A DNA stretch of 64,000 nucleotides from Cohnella rhizoplanae (GCF_948329515.1 NZ_CAOJCN010000010.1:1-64000); one strand, 5' to 3'. Shown: positions 7,488 through 16,939, counted from the stretch's first letter. The notes: generated from the sequence alone by a model not told the origin. A program made the numbers and translations.

Positions 7488-7496
7488 TGTTATAAT
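7488..7496 (+). promoter_or_regulatory. Extended -10 promoter before hepS
   Basis: TG at 7488-7489, one base, then consensus TATAAT at 7491-7496 form an extended -10 element. No good -35 box is seen at the expected distance. It would drive the hepS-menG-ubiA-ubiX-mqnA-hepT block. Confidence 0.5.
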
Positions 7497-7549
7497 TAAT
7501 AAATTGAATTGGCGGCGATTCCCGCGCTTTGCACTCCCGGAGGCTGAAC

Positions 7550-8428
7550 ATGACACGTAAACCGATTGCGCAAATGGCCCGAAAATATACCGACTACGAT
7601 ATGATCGCGAAGCACACGGATCTGCCCGAGTTCCCCGAGGGGCGCGTCCGCCTGCTTCAGGCCGTACTCGCGGATCAGCAGGGATTCGGCGCCCAGGTGG
7701 AACTATACCCGCTTGCGACGTCCCTCGTCCAGATGGGGCTCGATACGCACGATCTGGTAGAGAACGAGGAGAGCGGCGCCAAGGCGCAGACGCGCCAGAT
7801 GCGCGCCCGCCAGATGAAGGTGCTCGCGGGCGATTACTTCAGCAGCCGCTTCTATAATCTGCTCTCCCAGGCCGGCCAGATCGAGACGGTGAAGCGCCTC
7901 AGCGAAGCCGTGTGCGAGGTGAACCGGATCAAGGTCGCCCTTTACGGCAAAATGAAGCAGATGCGGCTCGACGCAGAAGAATACGTCAGCCACGGCTCCG
8001 CGATTCGGGGCGTTCTTTTTATGTCGTTCGGCCATCTGATGAGCGGGATGCACGCGAAGCTATGGCCGGAGCTCGTCGAGCGCTTCTCCCGGTGCGAGCT
8101 GCTGTTCCAAGAGCTGCTGAGGCTGCAGCGCCCGGACGATCTGACCGGGAGCTGGGGCGTGTGGCACGTGCTCGGCGAAGGGAGCGACGAGGATCGCAGG
8201 GCGCTCGAGGAGAGCGGCGACGATCTCGGGCTGCTTCGCCATCTGATGGCGAAGTACGGCGTCGCGGACAAGCTCGCCGCTCTGCTCAGGCAGTCCGCGG
8301 GGCAACTGCAGGCGATGCTGCCCAAGCTGCCGTCGGACAGGCTGGCGGCAGAACTCGCGAGTTTAATCGAGCCGTTTCTCCACGGACCTACATGGGTGCC
8401 GGCAGCGGCGATCAAGGAGTTGGGATGA
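7550..8428 (+). CDS. hepS: Heptaprenyl diphosphate synthase component I
   Basis: HepS is the small non-catalytic partner of HepT; together they make the C35 isoprenoid tail of menaquinone-7 from farnesyl diphosphate and isopentenyl diphosphate. The 292-residue helical protein has the family's position and length, with the segment [36 protein letters not shown] typical of the component-I family. ATG at 7550 lies 7 bases after CGGAGG; an ATG at 7529 has no Shine-Dalgarno. Its stop overlaps the menG start. Unlike B. subtilis, three further genes (UbiA-type prenyltransferase, ubiX, mqnA) separate menG from hepT. Confidence 0.88.
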   Translation: MTRKPIAQMARKYTDYDMIAKHTDLPEFPEGRVRLLQAVLADQQGFGAQVELYPLATSLVQMGLDTHDLVENEESGAKAQTRQMRARQMKVLAGDYFSSRFYNLLSQAGQIETVKRLSEAVCEVNRIKVALYGKMKQMRLDAEEYVSHGSAIRGVLFMSFGHLMSGMHAKLWPELVERFSRCELLFQELLRLQRPDDLTGSWGVWHVLGEGSDEDRRALEESGDDLGLLRHLMAKYGVADKLAALLRQSAGQLQAMLPKLPSDRLAAELASLIEPFLHGPTWVPAAAIKELG

Positions 8429-9153
8429 CCAGAATGGATGCGGAATCCAAGCAAAATCACGTTCATTCCGTCTTCGAGAGCATTGCGCCGAAGTACGATA
8501 TGATGAACGATATCATCAGCTTCCGCCGTCATAAGGCTTGGCGGAAGTTTACCATGCGCAAGATGAACGTCAAGCAGGGCCAGACGTCGCTGGATCTGTG
8601 CTGCGGCACTTGCGACTGGACGATTGCGCTAGCGGAGGCGAGCGGAACGGGGCGCACCGTCGGTCTCGATTTCAGCGCCGGCATGCTGGCGGTCGGACGC
8701 GAGAAGGTGAAGAGCAAAGGGCTGGACAAGCAGATCGAGCTCGTTCAGGGCAACGCGATGGAGCTGCCGTTTCCCGACGGAACATTCGACTACGTCACGA
8801 TCGGCTTCGGGCTCCGCAACGTGCCCGATTATGCCAAGGTACTCTCCGAGATGCGGCGCGTCGTGAAGCCGGGCGGACAGGTCGTATGCCTGGAGATGTC
8901 CAAGCCCGGCTGGCAGCCCTTCAAGGCCATTTATTATTTTTATTTTAAAAAGCTGATGCCCCTGCTCGGCAAACTCGTGGCGCGCAAGTACGACCAGTAC
9001 CGCTGGCTGCCCGAATCGCTGGCCGATTTTCCCGACCTGCCGAGGCTTGCCGAGATGTTCCGCGAAGCGGGACTTCAGGAAGTGCGCGCATATCCGCTCG
9101 CCGGAGGCGTCGCCGCGCTGCATATGGGGAAGAAAGGGAATGAACGGGCATGA
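8425..9153 (+). CDS. menG: Demethylmenaquinone methyltransferase (UbiE/MenG)
   Basis: This SAM-dependent enzyme methylates demethylmenaquinone in the last step of menaquinone synthesis. The 242-residue sequence shows the N-terminal [22 protein letters not shown] signature of the UbiE family, the SAM motif [14 protein letters not shown], and [29 protein letters not shown] at 8425 overlaps the hepS stop, with AAGGAG at 8414. The frame runs open to 7912 inside hepS, which is a shadow. It serves both the classical and the futalosine routes, so it does not by itself tell which one is used. Confidence 0.95.
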   Translation: MTRMDAESKQNHVHSVFESIAPKYDMMNDIISFRRHKAWRKFTMRKMNVKQGQTSLDLCCGTCDWTIALAEASGTGRTVGLDFSAGMLAVGREKVKSKGLDKQIELVQGNAMELPFPDGTFDYVTIGFGLRNVPDYAKVLSEMRRVVKPGGQVVCLEMSKPGWQPFKAIYYFYFKKLMPLLGKLVARKYDQYRWLPESLADFPDLPRLAEMFREAGLQEVRAYPLAGGVAALHMGKKGNERA

Positions 9154-10025
9154 TTCGGAAGTTGAAGATTTTTCTTGAAATGATTAAATTCGAGCATACG
9201 ATATTCGCTTTGCCATTTGCTTATGTCGGCACGATCCTGGGCTCCGTATCCGTCAACCGCGAGCTGCCCTCGTGGGCGCAATGCGGGTGGATCCTGCTGG
9301 CGATGATCGGCGCGCGGACCGCGGCGATGAGCCTGAACCGTATCATCGACAAAGCGATCGACGCGCGCAACCCGCGCACGGCCGGCCGCGCGATTCCCGC
9401 GGGTCTGCTTAAGTCCTCCGAAGCCGTGCTGTTCGTTATCGTTTCCTTCGTACTCCTCTTCTGGGCGGCATCCCAGCTCAACGCGCTGGCGCTGAAGCTG
9501 ATGCCGATCGCGGTGTTCATGACCGTCATTTATTCCTATACCAAGCGCTTCACCTGGGCGTGCCATCTCGTGCTCGGTCTTACGCTGGGACTCGCGCCGC
9601 TCGGCGGCTGGGTCGCCGTCACGGGGACGATCACCTGGCCTTCGGTCGTGCTTTTCGTATCCGTAGCGCTGTGGTCCACGGGCTTCGATATGATCTATGC
9701 CTGCCAGGACGTCGAGTTCGACCGCAAGGAAGGACTGTACTCGTATCCGGCGCGGTTCGGAATCGCCAAGGCTCTTTTCACAGCCAGAATCATGCACGTC
9801 GTGACGCTGGCCGGGTTTATTCTGCTGCTGGCCATGACGGATTTGAGCTGGTGGTATCTCGCGGGCACGATCGTGGCGGCCGTGCTGCTCTATTATGAGC
9901 ACCAGCTCGTCAAGCCGGGCGATTTAAGCAAGCTGAACGCCGCATTCTTTACGATGAACGGGGTGATGAGTACCGTGCTGTTCGCATTTACGTTCATCGA
10001 TCTCGTGCTGGTGCGGTCATGGTGA
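9150..10025 (+). CDS. UbiA-family prenyltransferase (probable MqnP)
   Basis: This 291-residue integral membrane prenyltransferase has about nine hydrophobic segments and the two Asp-rich motifs of the UbiA family: [15 protein letters not shown] near residue 65 and a second, [12 protein letters not shown], near residue 190. It attaches a polyprenyl chain to an aromatic acceptor. The company of ubiX, mqnA and hepT suggests the acceptor is the dihydroxynaphthoate precursor of the futalosine menaquinone pathway (MqnP) rather than 4-hydroxybenzoate for ubiquinone, which Firmicutes do not make. ATG at 9150 overlaps the menG stop. Family assignment is firm; acceptor identity is inferred. Confidence 0.85.
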   Translation: MIRKLKIFLEMIKFEHTIFALPFAYVGTILGSVSVNRELPSWAQCGWILLAMIGARTAAMSLNRIIDKAIDARNPRTAGRAIPAGLLKSSEAVLFVIVSFVLLFWAASQLNALALKLMPIAVFMTVIYSYTKRFTWACHLVLGLTLGLAPLGGWVAVTGTITWPSVVLFVSVALWSTGFDMIYACQDVEFDRKEGLYSYPARFGIAKALFTARIMHVVTLAGFILLLAMTDLSWWYLAGTIVAAVLLYYEHQLVKPGDLSKLNAAFFTMNGVMSTVLFAFTFIDLVLVRSW

Positions 10026-10642
10026 GGCAAGCAGAGCGTCCTAGACGTTGGGCGGTCGGCATCACCGGCGCGAGCGGGGCGGCTTACGGCGTGAGCTTAT
10101 GCCGCGAGCTGTTGCGGGCCGGGATCGACGTGCATCTCGTCATCTCCGATGCGGGCTGGCGGGTGCTGAAGGAAGAGCTGGGTTGGGATGCGACCCGGCG
10201 TACCGCGTCTGTCGCCGAAGCGTTCGCCGGACTGGACGGCGGCGAGCTGGTCTATTATCCGCCGGGCGACATCGGCGCAGCCATCGCGAGCGGCTCGTTC
10301 CGATGCGAGGGCATGGTCGTCGTCCCCTGTTCGATGGGGACGCTGTCCGCCATCGCGCACGGCAGCTCGGACAACCTGCTGACGCGGGCAGCCGACGTGG
10401 CGTTGAAGGAAGGTCGTCCCCTGCTGCTGGTGCCGCGGGAGACGCCGCTGAACGCCGTGCATTTGGAGAATATGCTGAAGCTGGCCCGCATAGGCGTGAG
10501 GATCATTCCGGCGATGCCCGCGTTCTACCAAGAACCGCAGACGTTGGAGGATATCGTCAGGTTCATGACCGGCAAGATCATGGACGTCATGGGCCTGGAT
10601 CATCATTTATACAGCAGATGGGGCGAACGCAATGAATCATGA
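10019..10642 (+). CDS. ubiX: UbiX-family flavin prenyltransferase
   Basis: UbiX makes prenylated FMN, the cofactor of UbiD-type decarboxylases. The 207-residue sequence has the N-terminal FMN-binding run VGITGASGAAYGVSLCREL and the conserved VVPCSMGTLSAIAHGSSDNLLTRAADVALKE. The family's RPLLLVPRETPL segment follows, then the closing MTGKIMDVMGLDH. ATG at 10019 overlaps the end of the prenyltransferase gene by seven bases. In futalosine-pathway bacteria a UbiX/UbiD pair carries out a decarboxylation late in menaquinone synthesis; no ubiD gene is in this window. Confidence 0.93.
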   Translation: MVRQAERPRRWAVGITGASGAAYGVSLCRELLRAGIDVHLVISDAGWRVLKEELGWDATRRTASVAEAFAGLDGGELVYYPPGDIGAAIASGSFRCEGMVVVPCSMGTLSAIAHGSSDNLLTRAADVALKEGRPLLLVPRETPLNAVHLENMLKLARIGVRIIPAMPAFYQEPQTLEDIVRFMTGKIMDVMGLDHHLYSRWGERNES

Positions 10643-11513
10643 CCGGACGGAACCGATCCGGATCGGCAGAATCGACTACACGAACGTATGGCCGGTATTC
10701 CATTACTTTGATCCCGCACAGCTCCGTTGCGCGCCGAAGCAAGTACAGGGAATGCCCGCGCAGCTTAACCGGCAGCTGAGAGAGGGCGCCATCGACATGG
10801 CGGCGGTCTCCTCGTTCGCCTATGGCCTGAACAGCGAGGATTACGTGCTGCTGCCGGACCTCTCCGTCAGCGCGCGAGGACCGGTGCAGTCGATTCTGCT
10901 GTTCCTGAAGTCTCCGCTCGAGACTGTGCTGGACGGCGGCCGGATCGCGATGACGACCACGTCGGCGACCTCGGTGAATTTGCTGAAAATACTGATGGAA
11001 AAATTCCACGGCGGGCATCCGCTCTACGAAAATGCCGAACCGGATCTCGACGCGATGCTGGAACGAGCCAATGCCGCGCTGCTCATCGGGGACCATGCCA
11101 TAAGGGCCTCCTGGCGCAACCATGGCTACCAAGTCATCGACGTATCCGACAGCTGGTACCGGTACACGGGCATGTGGATGACGTTCGCCGTATGGGCCGT
11201 AAGAAAAGAGACCGCAGCCGGCAGATCCGCGGAGGTGCGGGAGATTTACGACGCGTTCGTCGAATCGAAGCGCCGATCGCGCCTGGATATACGGCCCGTT
11301 ATCGAACACGCGCTAAGAACGGTAGGCGGTACCGAGGCGTACTGGAAAGGCTACTTCGGCGGACTGAGCCATGACTTCGGGGACGGACACCGCGAAGGCT
11401 TATCCTTGTTCTTCAAGTACGCCCGCGAGCTGGGCTATATGGAGCGGGATGTCCGGATCGAGGAATGGAGCCCGGCCGGACCGATCGCGACGCCCGCTTC
11501 CCCACCACAATGA
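10632..11513 (+). CDS. mqnA: Chorismate dehydratase (menaquinone, futalosine pathway)
   Basis: MqnA dehydrates chorismate to 3-enolpyruvylbenzoate, the entry step of the futalosine route. The 293-residue protein has the two-lobe binding-protein fold typical of the family, with recognisable IRIGRIDYTNVWPVF at the start, GAIDMAAVSSFAYG, and ALLIGDHAI followed by WMTFAVWAVRKE. ATG at 10632 overlaps ubiX by 11 bases. Its presence, with no menF-menD-menB genes in sight, indicates that this organism draws menaquinone from chorismate through futalosine. It thereby competes with the Trp, Tyr and Phe branches encoded just downstream. Confidence 0.92.
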   Translation: MNHDRTEPIRIGRIDYTNVWPVFHYFDPAQLRCAPKQVQGMPAQLNRQLREGAIDMAAVSSFAYGLNSEDYVLLPDLSVSARGPVQSILLFLKSPLETVLDGGRIAMTTTSATSVNLLKILMEKFHGGHPLYENAEPDLDAMLERANAALLIGDHAIRASWRNHGYQVIDVSDSWYRYTGMWMTFAVWAVRKETAAGRSAEVREIYDAFVESKRRSRLDIRPVIEHALRTVGGTEAYWKGYFGGLSHDFGDGHREGLSLFFKYARELGYMERDVRIEEWSPAGPIATPASPPQ

Positions 11514-11528
11514 ACCGAAGGTGACAAT

Positions 11529-12503
11529 ATGAAGTTGATGCAGCTCTACGCTTCACTCAAGTCCGATCTTCAGGCGATCGAGGACGCGCTGGCGCAGAGC
11601 GTCGCGAGCGATCTGCCGCTCCTGAACGATTCGGCGCTCCACCTGCTGAAGGCGGGCGGCAAGCGTCTGCGTCCGGTATTCGTGCTGCTGTCGGGCAAGT
11701 TCGGACAGTATTCGCTCGACGAGCTGAAGCGCGTCGCCGTGCCGCTTGAGCTCATCCATATGGCCTCGCTCGTGCATGACGACGTCATCGACGACGCGGA
11801 TACCCGGCGCGGGCAACCGACGGTCAAGGCCAAGTGGGACAACCGCATCGCGATGTTCACCGGCGACTATCTGCACGGCAAGTCGCTCGTCATCGCGACC
11901 GAGCTCGCGCATCCGCGCATCCATCAGATCTTGTCCGGCGCCATCGTCCAGATGTGCATCGGCGAGATGGAGCAGATCCGCGATTTTTTCAATACGGAAC
12001 AGAGCGTCCGCAATTATCTGCTGCGCATCCGGCGCAAGACCGCGCTGCTCATCGCCATCAGCTGCCAGCTCGGCGCCATGGCAGCGGGCGCGCCTAAGCG
12101 GCATAGCGATATTTTGTACCGTTACGGCTACAATGTAGGCATGCTTTTCCAGATTACCGACGACCTGCTCGACCTGTGCGGCACGGAAAAGGCGATCGGC
12201 AAGCCGCCCGGAAGCGACCTGCGGCAAGGCAATATCACGCTGCCCGTGCTCTACGCGCTGCAGGAGCCCGGCTTGAGGCCGCGGCTGCTGGGCGAGATCG
12301 CGCGCATCCAGGAAGCCGGCGGCTCGGCGGATTCCAACGCCGCCGTCAAGCTGGTCAGAGGCAGCGCCGGCATCCGGCAGGCCGAAGTGCTGGCCGAGCG
12401 GTACATGGCCAAGGCACTGAAGCTGCTCGAAGGACTGCCTGCCGTGCCGGCGCGCAAAAATCTGGCCGATATCGCGAGATTTGTGGCGCAAAGAAGCTAT
12501 TAA
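11529..12503 (+). CDS. hepT: Heptaprenyl diphosphate synthase component II
   Basis: HepT is the catalytic polyprenyl synthase subunit that works with HepS. Both aspartate-rich motifs are present: the first in LVHDDVIDDADTRRG near residue 85 and the second in QITDDLLDLCG near residue 215. KLGKR-type substrate-binding residues appear in AGGKRLRPVFV. The length of 324 residues is normal. ATG at 11529 follows AAGGTGA. It closes the menaquinone block; the ndk gene follows after a hairpin-containing gap, as in B. subtilis. Confidence 0.95.
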   Translation: MKLMQLYASLKSDLQAIEDALAQSVASDLPLLNDSALHLLKAGGKRLRPVFVLLSGKFGQYSLDELKRVAVPLELIHMASLVHDDVIDDADTRRGQPTVKAKWDNRIAMFTGDYLHGKSLVIATELAHPRIHQILSGAIVQMCIGEMEQIRDFFNTEQSVRNYLLRIRRKTALLIAISCQLGAMAAGAPKRHSDILYRYGYNVGMLFQITDDLLDLCGTEKAIGKPPGSDLRQGNITLPVLYALQEPGLRPRLLGEIARIQEAGGSADSNAAVKLVRGSAGIRQAEVLAERYMAKALKLLEGLPAVPARKNLADIARFVAQRSY

Positions 12504-12536
12504 TCGCCATTCCTGTGGTAAAATGATGGAAATGCT

Positions 12537-12564
12537 GCGAACGTGACTTAGCGGACGTTCGCAC
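12537..12564 (+). promoter_or_regulatory. Hairpin in the ndk leader
   Basis: Nine-base perfectly complementary arms (12537-12545 and 12556-12564) with a 10-base loop end just before the GGGGGG ribosome binding site of ndk. No T-run follows, so a role in translation or mRNA stability is more likely than termination. Confidence 0.5.
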
Positions 12565-12579
12565 CTGGGGGGTATAGGG

Positions 12580-13023
12580 ATGGAACGCACGTATCTCATG
12601 GTAAAGCCCGACGGCGTCGAGCGGGGTCTGATCGGCGAGATCGTAGGCCGCTTTGAACGCAAAGGGCTGAAGCTGGTCGCGGCCAAGCTGATGCAGGTGA
12701 CGCCGGAGATCGCCGAGCGACATTACGCCGAGCACAAAGGCAAGGACTTTTACGACCGTCTGATTACGTTCATCACTTCGGGGCCCGTCTTCGCCATGGT
12801 GTGGGAGGGAGACCAGGCCGTCACGGCCGCCCGCCAGCTGATCGGCAAGACCAACGGCCTAGAGGCCGCGCCCGGCACGATCCGGGGGGATTACGCGATA
12901 CATACGAATTACAACTTGATTCACGGCTCGGATTCTCATGACAATGCGCTGCGCGAGATCGGGATCTTTTTCTCCGAGGACGATCTGCTCGACTACGACA
13001 AAGTCATACAAGTGTGGATCTGA
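12580..13023 (+). CDS. ndk: Nucleoside diphosphate kinase
   Basis: Ndk transfers the gamma phosphate from ATP to nucleoside diphosphates through a phosphohistidine. The 147-residue protein starts [20 protein letters not shown] and contains the active-site histidine in [14 protein letters not shown], near residue 115. All family landmarks are intact. ATG at 12580 follows the GGGGGG run by 6 bases. It stands where ndk stands in B. subtilis, between hepT and cheR. Confidence 0.97.
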   Translation: MERTYLMVKPDGVERGLIGEIVGRFERKGLKLVAAKLMQVTPEIAERHYAEHKGKDFYDRLITFITSGPVFAMVWEGDQAVTAARQLIGKTNGLEAAPGTIRGDYAIHTNYNLIHGSDSHDNALREIGIFFSEDDLLDYDKVIQVWI

Positions 13024-13062
13024 AAAACCAGTAAGTGCGACTAACCGCCGGGGAGCATAAGC

Positions 13063-13869
13063 ATGAGCGATTATACATCCGGATCGACGGCCGAGAACGA
13101 GGATTTCTCCGCCTTTATCGCGAACGTCCGCAAGGCGACGTCGATCGATCTTTCGCAATACAAGGAGACGCAGATGCGCAGGCGTCTGACGACGCTGCGG
13201 GTCAAGAACGGGTTTCCGGATTTTACTTCTTATTTTAAAGCCATCATGGACGAGCCCCGGCTTCGCAATGAATTTCTCGACCGGATGACGATCAACGTGT
13301 CCGAATTCTGGCGCAATCCGAACAGATGGACCTTGCTCATGGAACGGTTCCTGCCGGACATGCTCAAGCGCTCGCCCAAGCTCAAGGTCTGGAGCGCCGC
13401 ATGCTCTACGGGCGAGGAGCCGTATACGATCGCCATGATTCTCGATCGGCTGGGCGCGCTCGGCCAGGCCACGCTGATCGCGTCCGACATCGACGAAGGC
13501 GTGCTCGCCAGAGCCAAAAACGGCGTCTATCCGGAGCGCTCGGTCCGCGAGGTGCCGAAGGAAATGGCCGCGGCTTATCTCAGCGGCAGCGGCGACGCCT
13601 TCCAGGTGGACGAGAAACTCAAGCGGGCGGTCCGTTTTCAGAAGCAAAACCTGCTGTTCGACGATTTCCAGGACGGATTCGATCTGATCGTATGCCGCAA
13701 CGTGATGATCTATTTCACCGAAGAGGCGAAGCAGCAGCTGTACGAAAAGTTCGCGAAGGCGCTGAAGCCGGGCGGGATCCTGTTCGTCGGCAGCACGGAG
13801 CAGATCTTTTCGCCCGGCCAATACGGGCTGGAGACGGCCGATACTTTTTTCTACCGCCGAATCGTATGA
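13063..13869 (+). CDS. cheR: Chemotaxis protein methyltransferase
   Basis: CheR methylates glutamates of chemoreceptors using S-adenosylmethionine. The 268-residue protein has the helical N-terminal domain (DFSAFIANVRKATSIDLSQYKE) and a SAM-binding domain with WSAACSTGEEPYTIAMIL and the CRNVMIYFTEEAKQQLYEKF run. ATG at 13063 follows GGGGAGC. Isolation from other chemotaxis genes, beside ndk and aroC, is the conserved Bacillales arrangement. Confidence 0.95.
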   Translation: MSDYTSGSTAENEDFSAFIANVRKATSIDLSQYKETQMRRRLTTLRVKNGFPDFTSYFKAIMDEPRLRNEFLDRMTINVSEFWRNPNRWTLLMERFLPDMLKRSPKLKVWSAACSTGEEPYTIAMILDRLGALGQATLIASDIDEGVLARAKNGVYPERSVREVPKEMAAAYLSGSGDAFQVDEKLKRAVRFQKQNLLFDDFQDGFDLIVCRNVMIYFTEEAKQQLYEKFAKALKPGGILFVGSTEQIFSPGQYGLETADTFFYRRIV

Positions 13870-13921
13870 TCCGGACCCCGCTGCGCGATACTAGGAGCAA
13901 TCTGAGGCAGCGGAGGTTGTC

Positions 13922-14113
13922 ATGGACAAGCGCAAAGCGATCGAAGCGTATCGAAGCGGGCTCATCACGGCGCATGAATGCGCGCAAATCCTGGGGCTCG
14001 AGCATCCGTCGCTGCTCGGCCTGGTGCCGGGTGCGGTTCAATCGCGGTTGCAGGCGCAGGACGAGAGCCGCGAGCGAGCGCCCAGCCGCGGCATGGCCGG
14101 CTCCCGCGATTGA
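13922..14113 (+). CDS. Small hypothetical protein (63 aa)
   Basis: This short gene, MDKRKAIEAYRSGLITAHECAQILG at its start, begins with ATG at 13922 seven bases after GGAGG. Residues 1-40 look like a small helix-turn-helix-like or helical hairpin fold (AIEAYRSGLITAHECAQILGL resembles the first helices of sigma-70 or transposase HTH domains), followed by a polar tail. I cannot assign a function. It is likely cotranscribed with cheR, being only 52 bases downstream. The ribosome binding site and the in-frame length support it being real. Confidence 0.65.
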   Translation: MDKRKAIEAYRSGLITAHECAQILGLEHPSLLGLVPGAVQSRLQAQDESRERAPSRGMAGSRD

Positions 14114-14171
14114 CGCGGCATCGGGCTTGGCGATCAGGCATTCGGTCCGTCCGTATGGGCGGGCTCTTTTC

Positions 14172-14201
14172 TTGTCAAAAGCTTTAACGCTGTACTATAA
14201 T
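14172..14201 (+). promoter_or_regulatory. Promoter of aroC-aroB-aroH
   Basis: TTGTCA at 14172-14177 and TATAAT at 14196-14201 with an 18-base spacer, 48 bases before the aroC start codon. Confidence 0.7.
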
Positions 14202-14248
14202 AAACAAAAGTATTCGAGGTTGCCGCAAGACTCGGGGAGGAACTCACT

Positions 14249-15424
14249 TTGACACTACGATACTTAACCGCGGGAGAGACCCACGGTCCGCAGCTTACCG
14301 CTATTATTGAAGGTTTGCCGAGCAATCTCGAGCTGGATTTCGAAGCGCTCAACTTCCAGCTGCAGCGCAGGCAGAAGGGCCACGGCCGCGGCCGCCGGAT
14401 GCAGATCGAACAGGATACCGCACAGATCGTGGGCGGCGTGCGCCACGGCCGCACGACGGGCGCGCCGGTCGCGCTCGTCGTCGCGAACAACGACTGGAAG
14501 CATTGGACCTCGGTCATGAACGTTGAGCCGATCGAAGGCGGGGACGAGGCCAAGCGCCGCGTTCACCGTCCCAGACCGGGACATGCCGACTTGAACGGCG
14601 GCATCAAGTACGAGCAGAAGGATCTGCGCAATATCTTGGAGCGGTCTAGCGCGCGGGAGACGGCTGCCAGAGTCGCGGTCGGCGCGGTAGCGCGTCAGCT
14701 GCTGGCCGAATTCGGCATCCGGGTAGCCGGGCACGTCGTCTCGATCGGGGGCATCAAGGCGCCTCCGCTGCCTGCCGGCATCGGCGTGGACGAGCTGGTC
14801 GAGCGGACCGAGGCGTCCTCGGTTCGCGTCATCGACGCCGAGACGGAGCAGCGCATGATCGAGCTCATCGACAAGACCAAGGCGGACGGCGATTCCATCG
14901 GCGGCGTGGTCGAGTGCATCGTGACCGGCCTGCCGATCGGACTCGGCAGCCACGTTCAGTGGGACCGCAAGCTCGACGGCCGCATCGCCCAGGCCGTGGT
15001 ATCGATCAATGCCTTCAAGGGCGTGGAGATCGGTATCGGCTTCGAGGCGGCGGACCGTCCCGGCTCTCAGGTACACGACGAGATTCTGTATAGCGAGGAA
15101 AAGGGCTATCATCGCGCGAGCAATAGGCTCGGCGGCTTCGAGGGCGGCATGACCAACGGCGAGCCGATCGTCGTGCGCGGCGTCATGAAGCCGATCCCGA
15201 CGCTGTACAAGCCGCTGAAGAGCGTCGACATCGATACGCGCGAGCCGTTCACCGCCCAGGTCGAGCGCTCTGACGCTTGCGCCGTGCCGGCGGCCAGCGT
15301 CGTTATGGAGAACGTGGTCGTCTGGGAAGTCGCGAAGGCGTTCCTCGAGAAGTTCGGCGGGGACTCGATGGAAGAGATCCGCGCGAACTACGACAGCTAC
15401 ATGAAGCAGACGAGGGAATATTGA
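14249..15424 (+). CDS. aroC: Chorismate synthase
   Basis: This enzyme makes chorismate from 5-enolpyruvylshikimate-3-phosphate using reduced FMN. The 391-residue protein begins with the signature [12 protein letters not shown] and carries the conserved [12 protein letters not shown], the [16 protein letters not shown] segment and [21 protein letters not shown]. It starts with TTG at 14249, eight bases after GGGGAGG, and no in-frame ATG is near. It is the Bacillus aroF in the older nomenclature. The stop overlaps the aroB start by one base. The product feeds mqnA, trpE and aroH in this same window. Confidence 0.97.
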   Translation: MTLRYLTAGETHGPQLTAIIEGLPSNLELDFEALNFQLQRRQKGHGRGRRMQIEQDTAQIVGGVRHGRTTGAPVALVVANNDWKHWTSVMNVEPIEGGDEAKRRVHRPRPGHADLNGGIKYEQKDLRNILERSSARETAARVAVGAVARQLLAEFGIRVAGHVVSIGGIKAPPLPAGIGVDELVERTEASSVRVIDAETEQRMIELIDKTKADGDSIGGVVECIVTGLPIGLGSHVQWDRKLDGRIAQAVVSINAFKGVEIGIGFEAADRPGSQVHDEILYSEEKGYHRASNRLGGFEGGMTNGEPIVVRGVMKPIPTLYKPLKSVDIDTREPFTAQVERSDACAVPAASVVMENVVVWEVAKAFLEKFGGDSMEEIRANYDSYMKQTREY

Positions 15425-16536
15425 TGTCCGCGGCGGGGACCGTCCGCGAGCTGACCGTCGATCTGGGGGAACGCTCTTATCCGATCTATATCGGTTCCGG
15501 ACTCCACGCGAGATCCGGAGAATACTTCAAGCGGCTCGGCCTGCCCGCGGGCTCGCCTTTGCTGCTCGTGACGGACGCGTCCGTACACGGATTGTATGCC
15601 GACGCGATTCAGGCTTCGCTGACCGAAGCCGGATATCGGGTGAGCGTGTCCGTCGTCCCCTCGGGCGAGTCGTCCAAGTCGCTGGAACGGCTTGACGCGC
15701 TCGTCGCGGACGCGCTGACGGGCGGACTCGACCGCAAGTCTACGGTCGTCGCCCTGGGCGGCGGCGTCGTGGGCGACCTGGCGGGATTCCTCGCCGCCGT
15801 CTATATGCGCGGCGTCCGCTTCGTGCAGATGCCGACGACGATCCTCGCGCACGACAGCAGCGTCGGCGGCAAGACGGCGGTCAATCACCGCCTCGCCAAG
15901 AACATCATCGGCGCCTTCCACCAGCCGGAGGCGGTATTGTACGATCTGGACGCGCTAGCCAGCCTGCCGCTGCGCGAGGTCAAGGCGGGCCTGTCGGAAG
16001 TGATCAAGCACGGCCTGATCTGGGACGCAGCGTTCGTCGACTGGTGCGAGAGCAACGCGGAGCGCCTGCTCTCGCTAGAGCCCGACGCGCTCGGCTATGC
16101 GCTGTACGAAGGCTGCAAGGTCAAGTCGATCGTCGTTTCCAGGGACGAACGCGAGAACGATCTGCGCGCCATCCTTAATCTCGGGCATACGATCGGGCAT
16201 GCGCTCGAGGCGGCAGCCGGCTACGGCGAGCTGCTGCACGGCGAGGCGATCGCGATCGGGATGGTCGGATCCGCGCGGCTCGCGGCCCGCTTCGGCTACG
16301 GCGACGTAATCGCCGAGCGTACGGAAGCGATCTTCCGCAAGTTCGGTCTGCCGGTACGGATACCGGCAAGCTGCGACGCGGACGAGATCATGAAGGCGAT
16401 GCAGCATGACAAGAAATTCAGCGAAGGCAACATGGTGTTCGTCGTGCCGACGTCGATCGGCAGCGTCGAGATCCGCCATGACGTGAGCGCGAAGTGGGTT
16501 AGAGAGATCGTCGAAGGGTTGACAGAGGAGGCTTGA
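15424..16536 (+). CDS. aroB: 3-dehydroquinate synthase
   Basis: AroB cyclises DAHP to 3-dehydroquinate with NAD and a divalent metal. The 370-residue protein shows the NAD-binding segment VVALGGGVVGDLAGFLAAVYMRG, then PTTILAHDSSVGGKTAVNH and metal-binding histidines in LNLGHTIGHALE and HGEAIAIGM. ATG at 15424 shares its A with the aroC stop. The frame open to 15277 upstream is a shadow inside aroC. It precedes aroH with a small gap. Confidence 0.97.
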   Translation: MSAAGTVRELTVDLGERSYPIYIGSGLHARSGEYFKRLGLPAGSPLLLVTDASVHGLYADAIQASLTEAGYRVSVSVVPSGESSKSLERLDALVADALTGGLDRKSTVVALGGGVVGDLAGFLAAVYMRGVRFVQMPTTILAHDSSVGGKTAVNHRLAKNIIGAFHQPEAVLYDLDALASLPLREVKAGLSEVIKHGLIWDAAFVDWCESNAERLLSLEPDALGYALYEGCKVKSIVVSRDERENDLRAILNLGHTIGHALEAAAGYGELLHGEAIAIGMVGSARLAARFGYGDVIAERTEAIFRKFGLPVRIPASCDADEIMKAMQHDKKFSEGNMVFVVPTSIGSVEIRHDVSAKWVREIVEGLTEEA

Positions 16537-16541
16537 GCGCG

Positions 16542-16913
16542 GTGAGCATGAGAGGCATTCGGGGCGCCATTACGGTGGACGTCAATGAAGCAACACCTAT
16601 ATTGGATGCGACGATCGAGCTGCTCGGGGCGATCGTCGAGGAGAACGGCACGCGGCCCGAGGATATCTGCAGCGTATTCATCACCGTCACGCCGGACCTT
16701 GACGCGACATTCCCGGCAAGCGCGATCCGCAGAATGGCGGGCTGGGAGCTGGTGCCGCTGATGTGCGCGGTCGAGATTCCCGTCAAGGGCGGTCTCGAGC
16801 GCTGCGTTCGTCTCATGGTGCACGTGAACACGGAGGCGTCTCAGGCCGAGATTCGCCACGTTTATCTCGGCGGAGCCGTGAAGCTCCGTCCGGATCTCTC
16901 GTCTGACCGTTGA
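16542..16913 (+). CDS. aroH: Chorismate mutase, AroH type
   Basis: AroH converts chorismate to prephenate for Phe and Tyr. At 123 residues it is the monofunctional trimeric type, with RGIRGAITVD at the start, SVFITVTPDLDATFPASAIR and the C-terminal IRHVYLGGAVKLRPDLS. I chose GTG at 16542 because AGAGGAGG lies about 10 bases upstream. The earlier TTG at 16533 is too close to that site and ATG at 16548 is too far. The trp promoter -35 box overlaps the stop codon of this gene. Confidence 0.95.
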   Translation: MSMRGIRGAITVDVNEATPILDATIELLGAIVEENGTRPEDICSVFITVTPDLDATFPASAIRRMAGWELVPLMCAVEIPVKGGLERCVRLMVHVNTEASQAEIRHVYLGGAVKLRPDLSSDR

Positions 16914-16939
16914 CTCTCTTCCTCCGGCGATGCTATAGT
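16910..16939 (+). promoter_or_regulatory. Promoter of the trp operon
   Basis: TTGACT at 16910-16915 and TATAGT at 16934-16939 have an 18-base spacer. The -35 box overlaps the aroH stop codon. Transcription from here gives a leader of about 310 bases before trpE, containing the TRAP site, attenuator and a second hairpin; no convincing gene is seen in 16914-17255. Confidence 0.75.
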
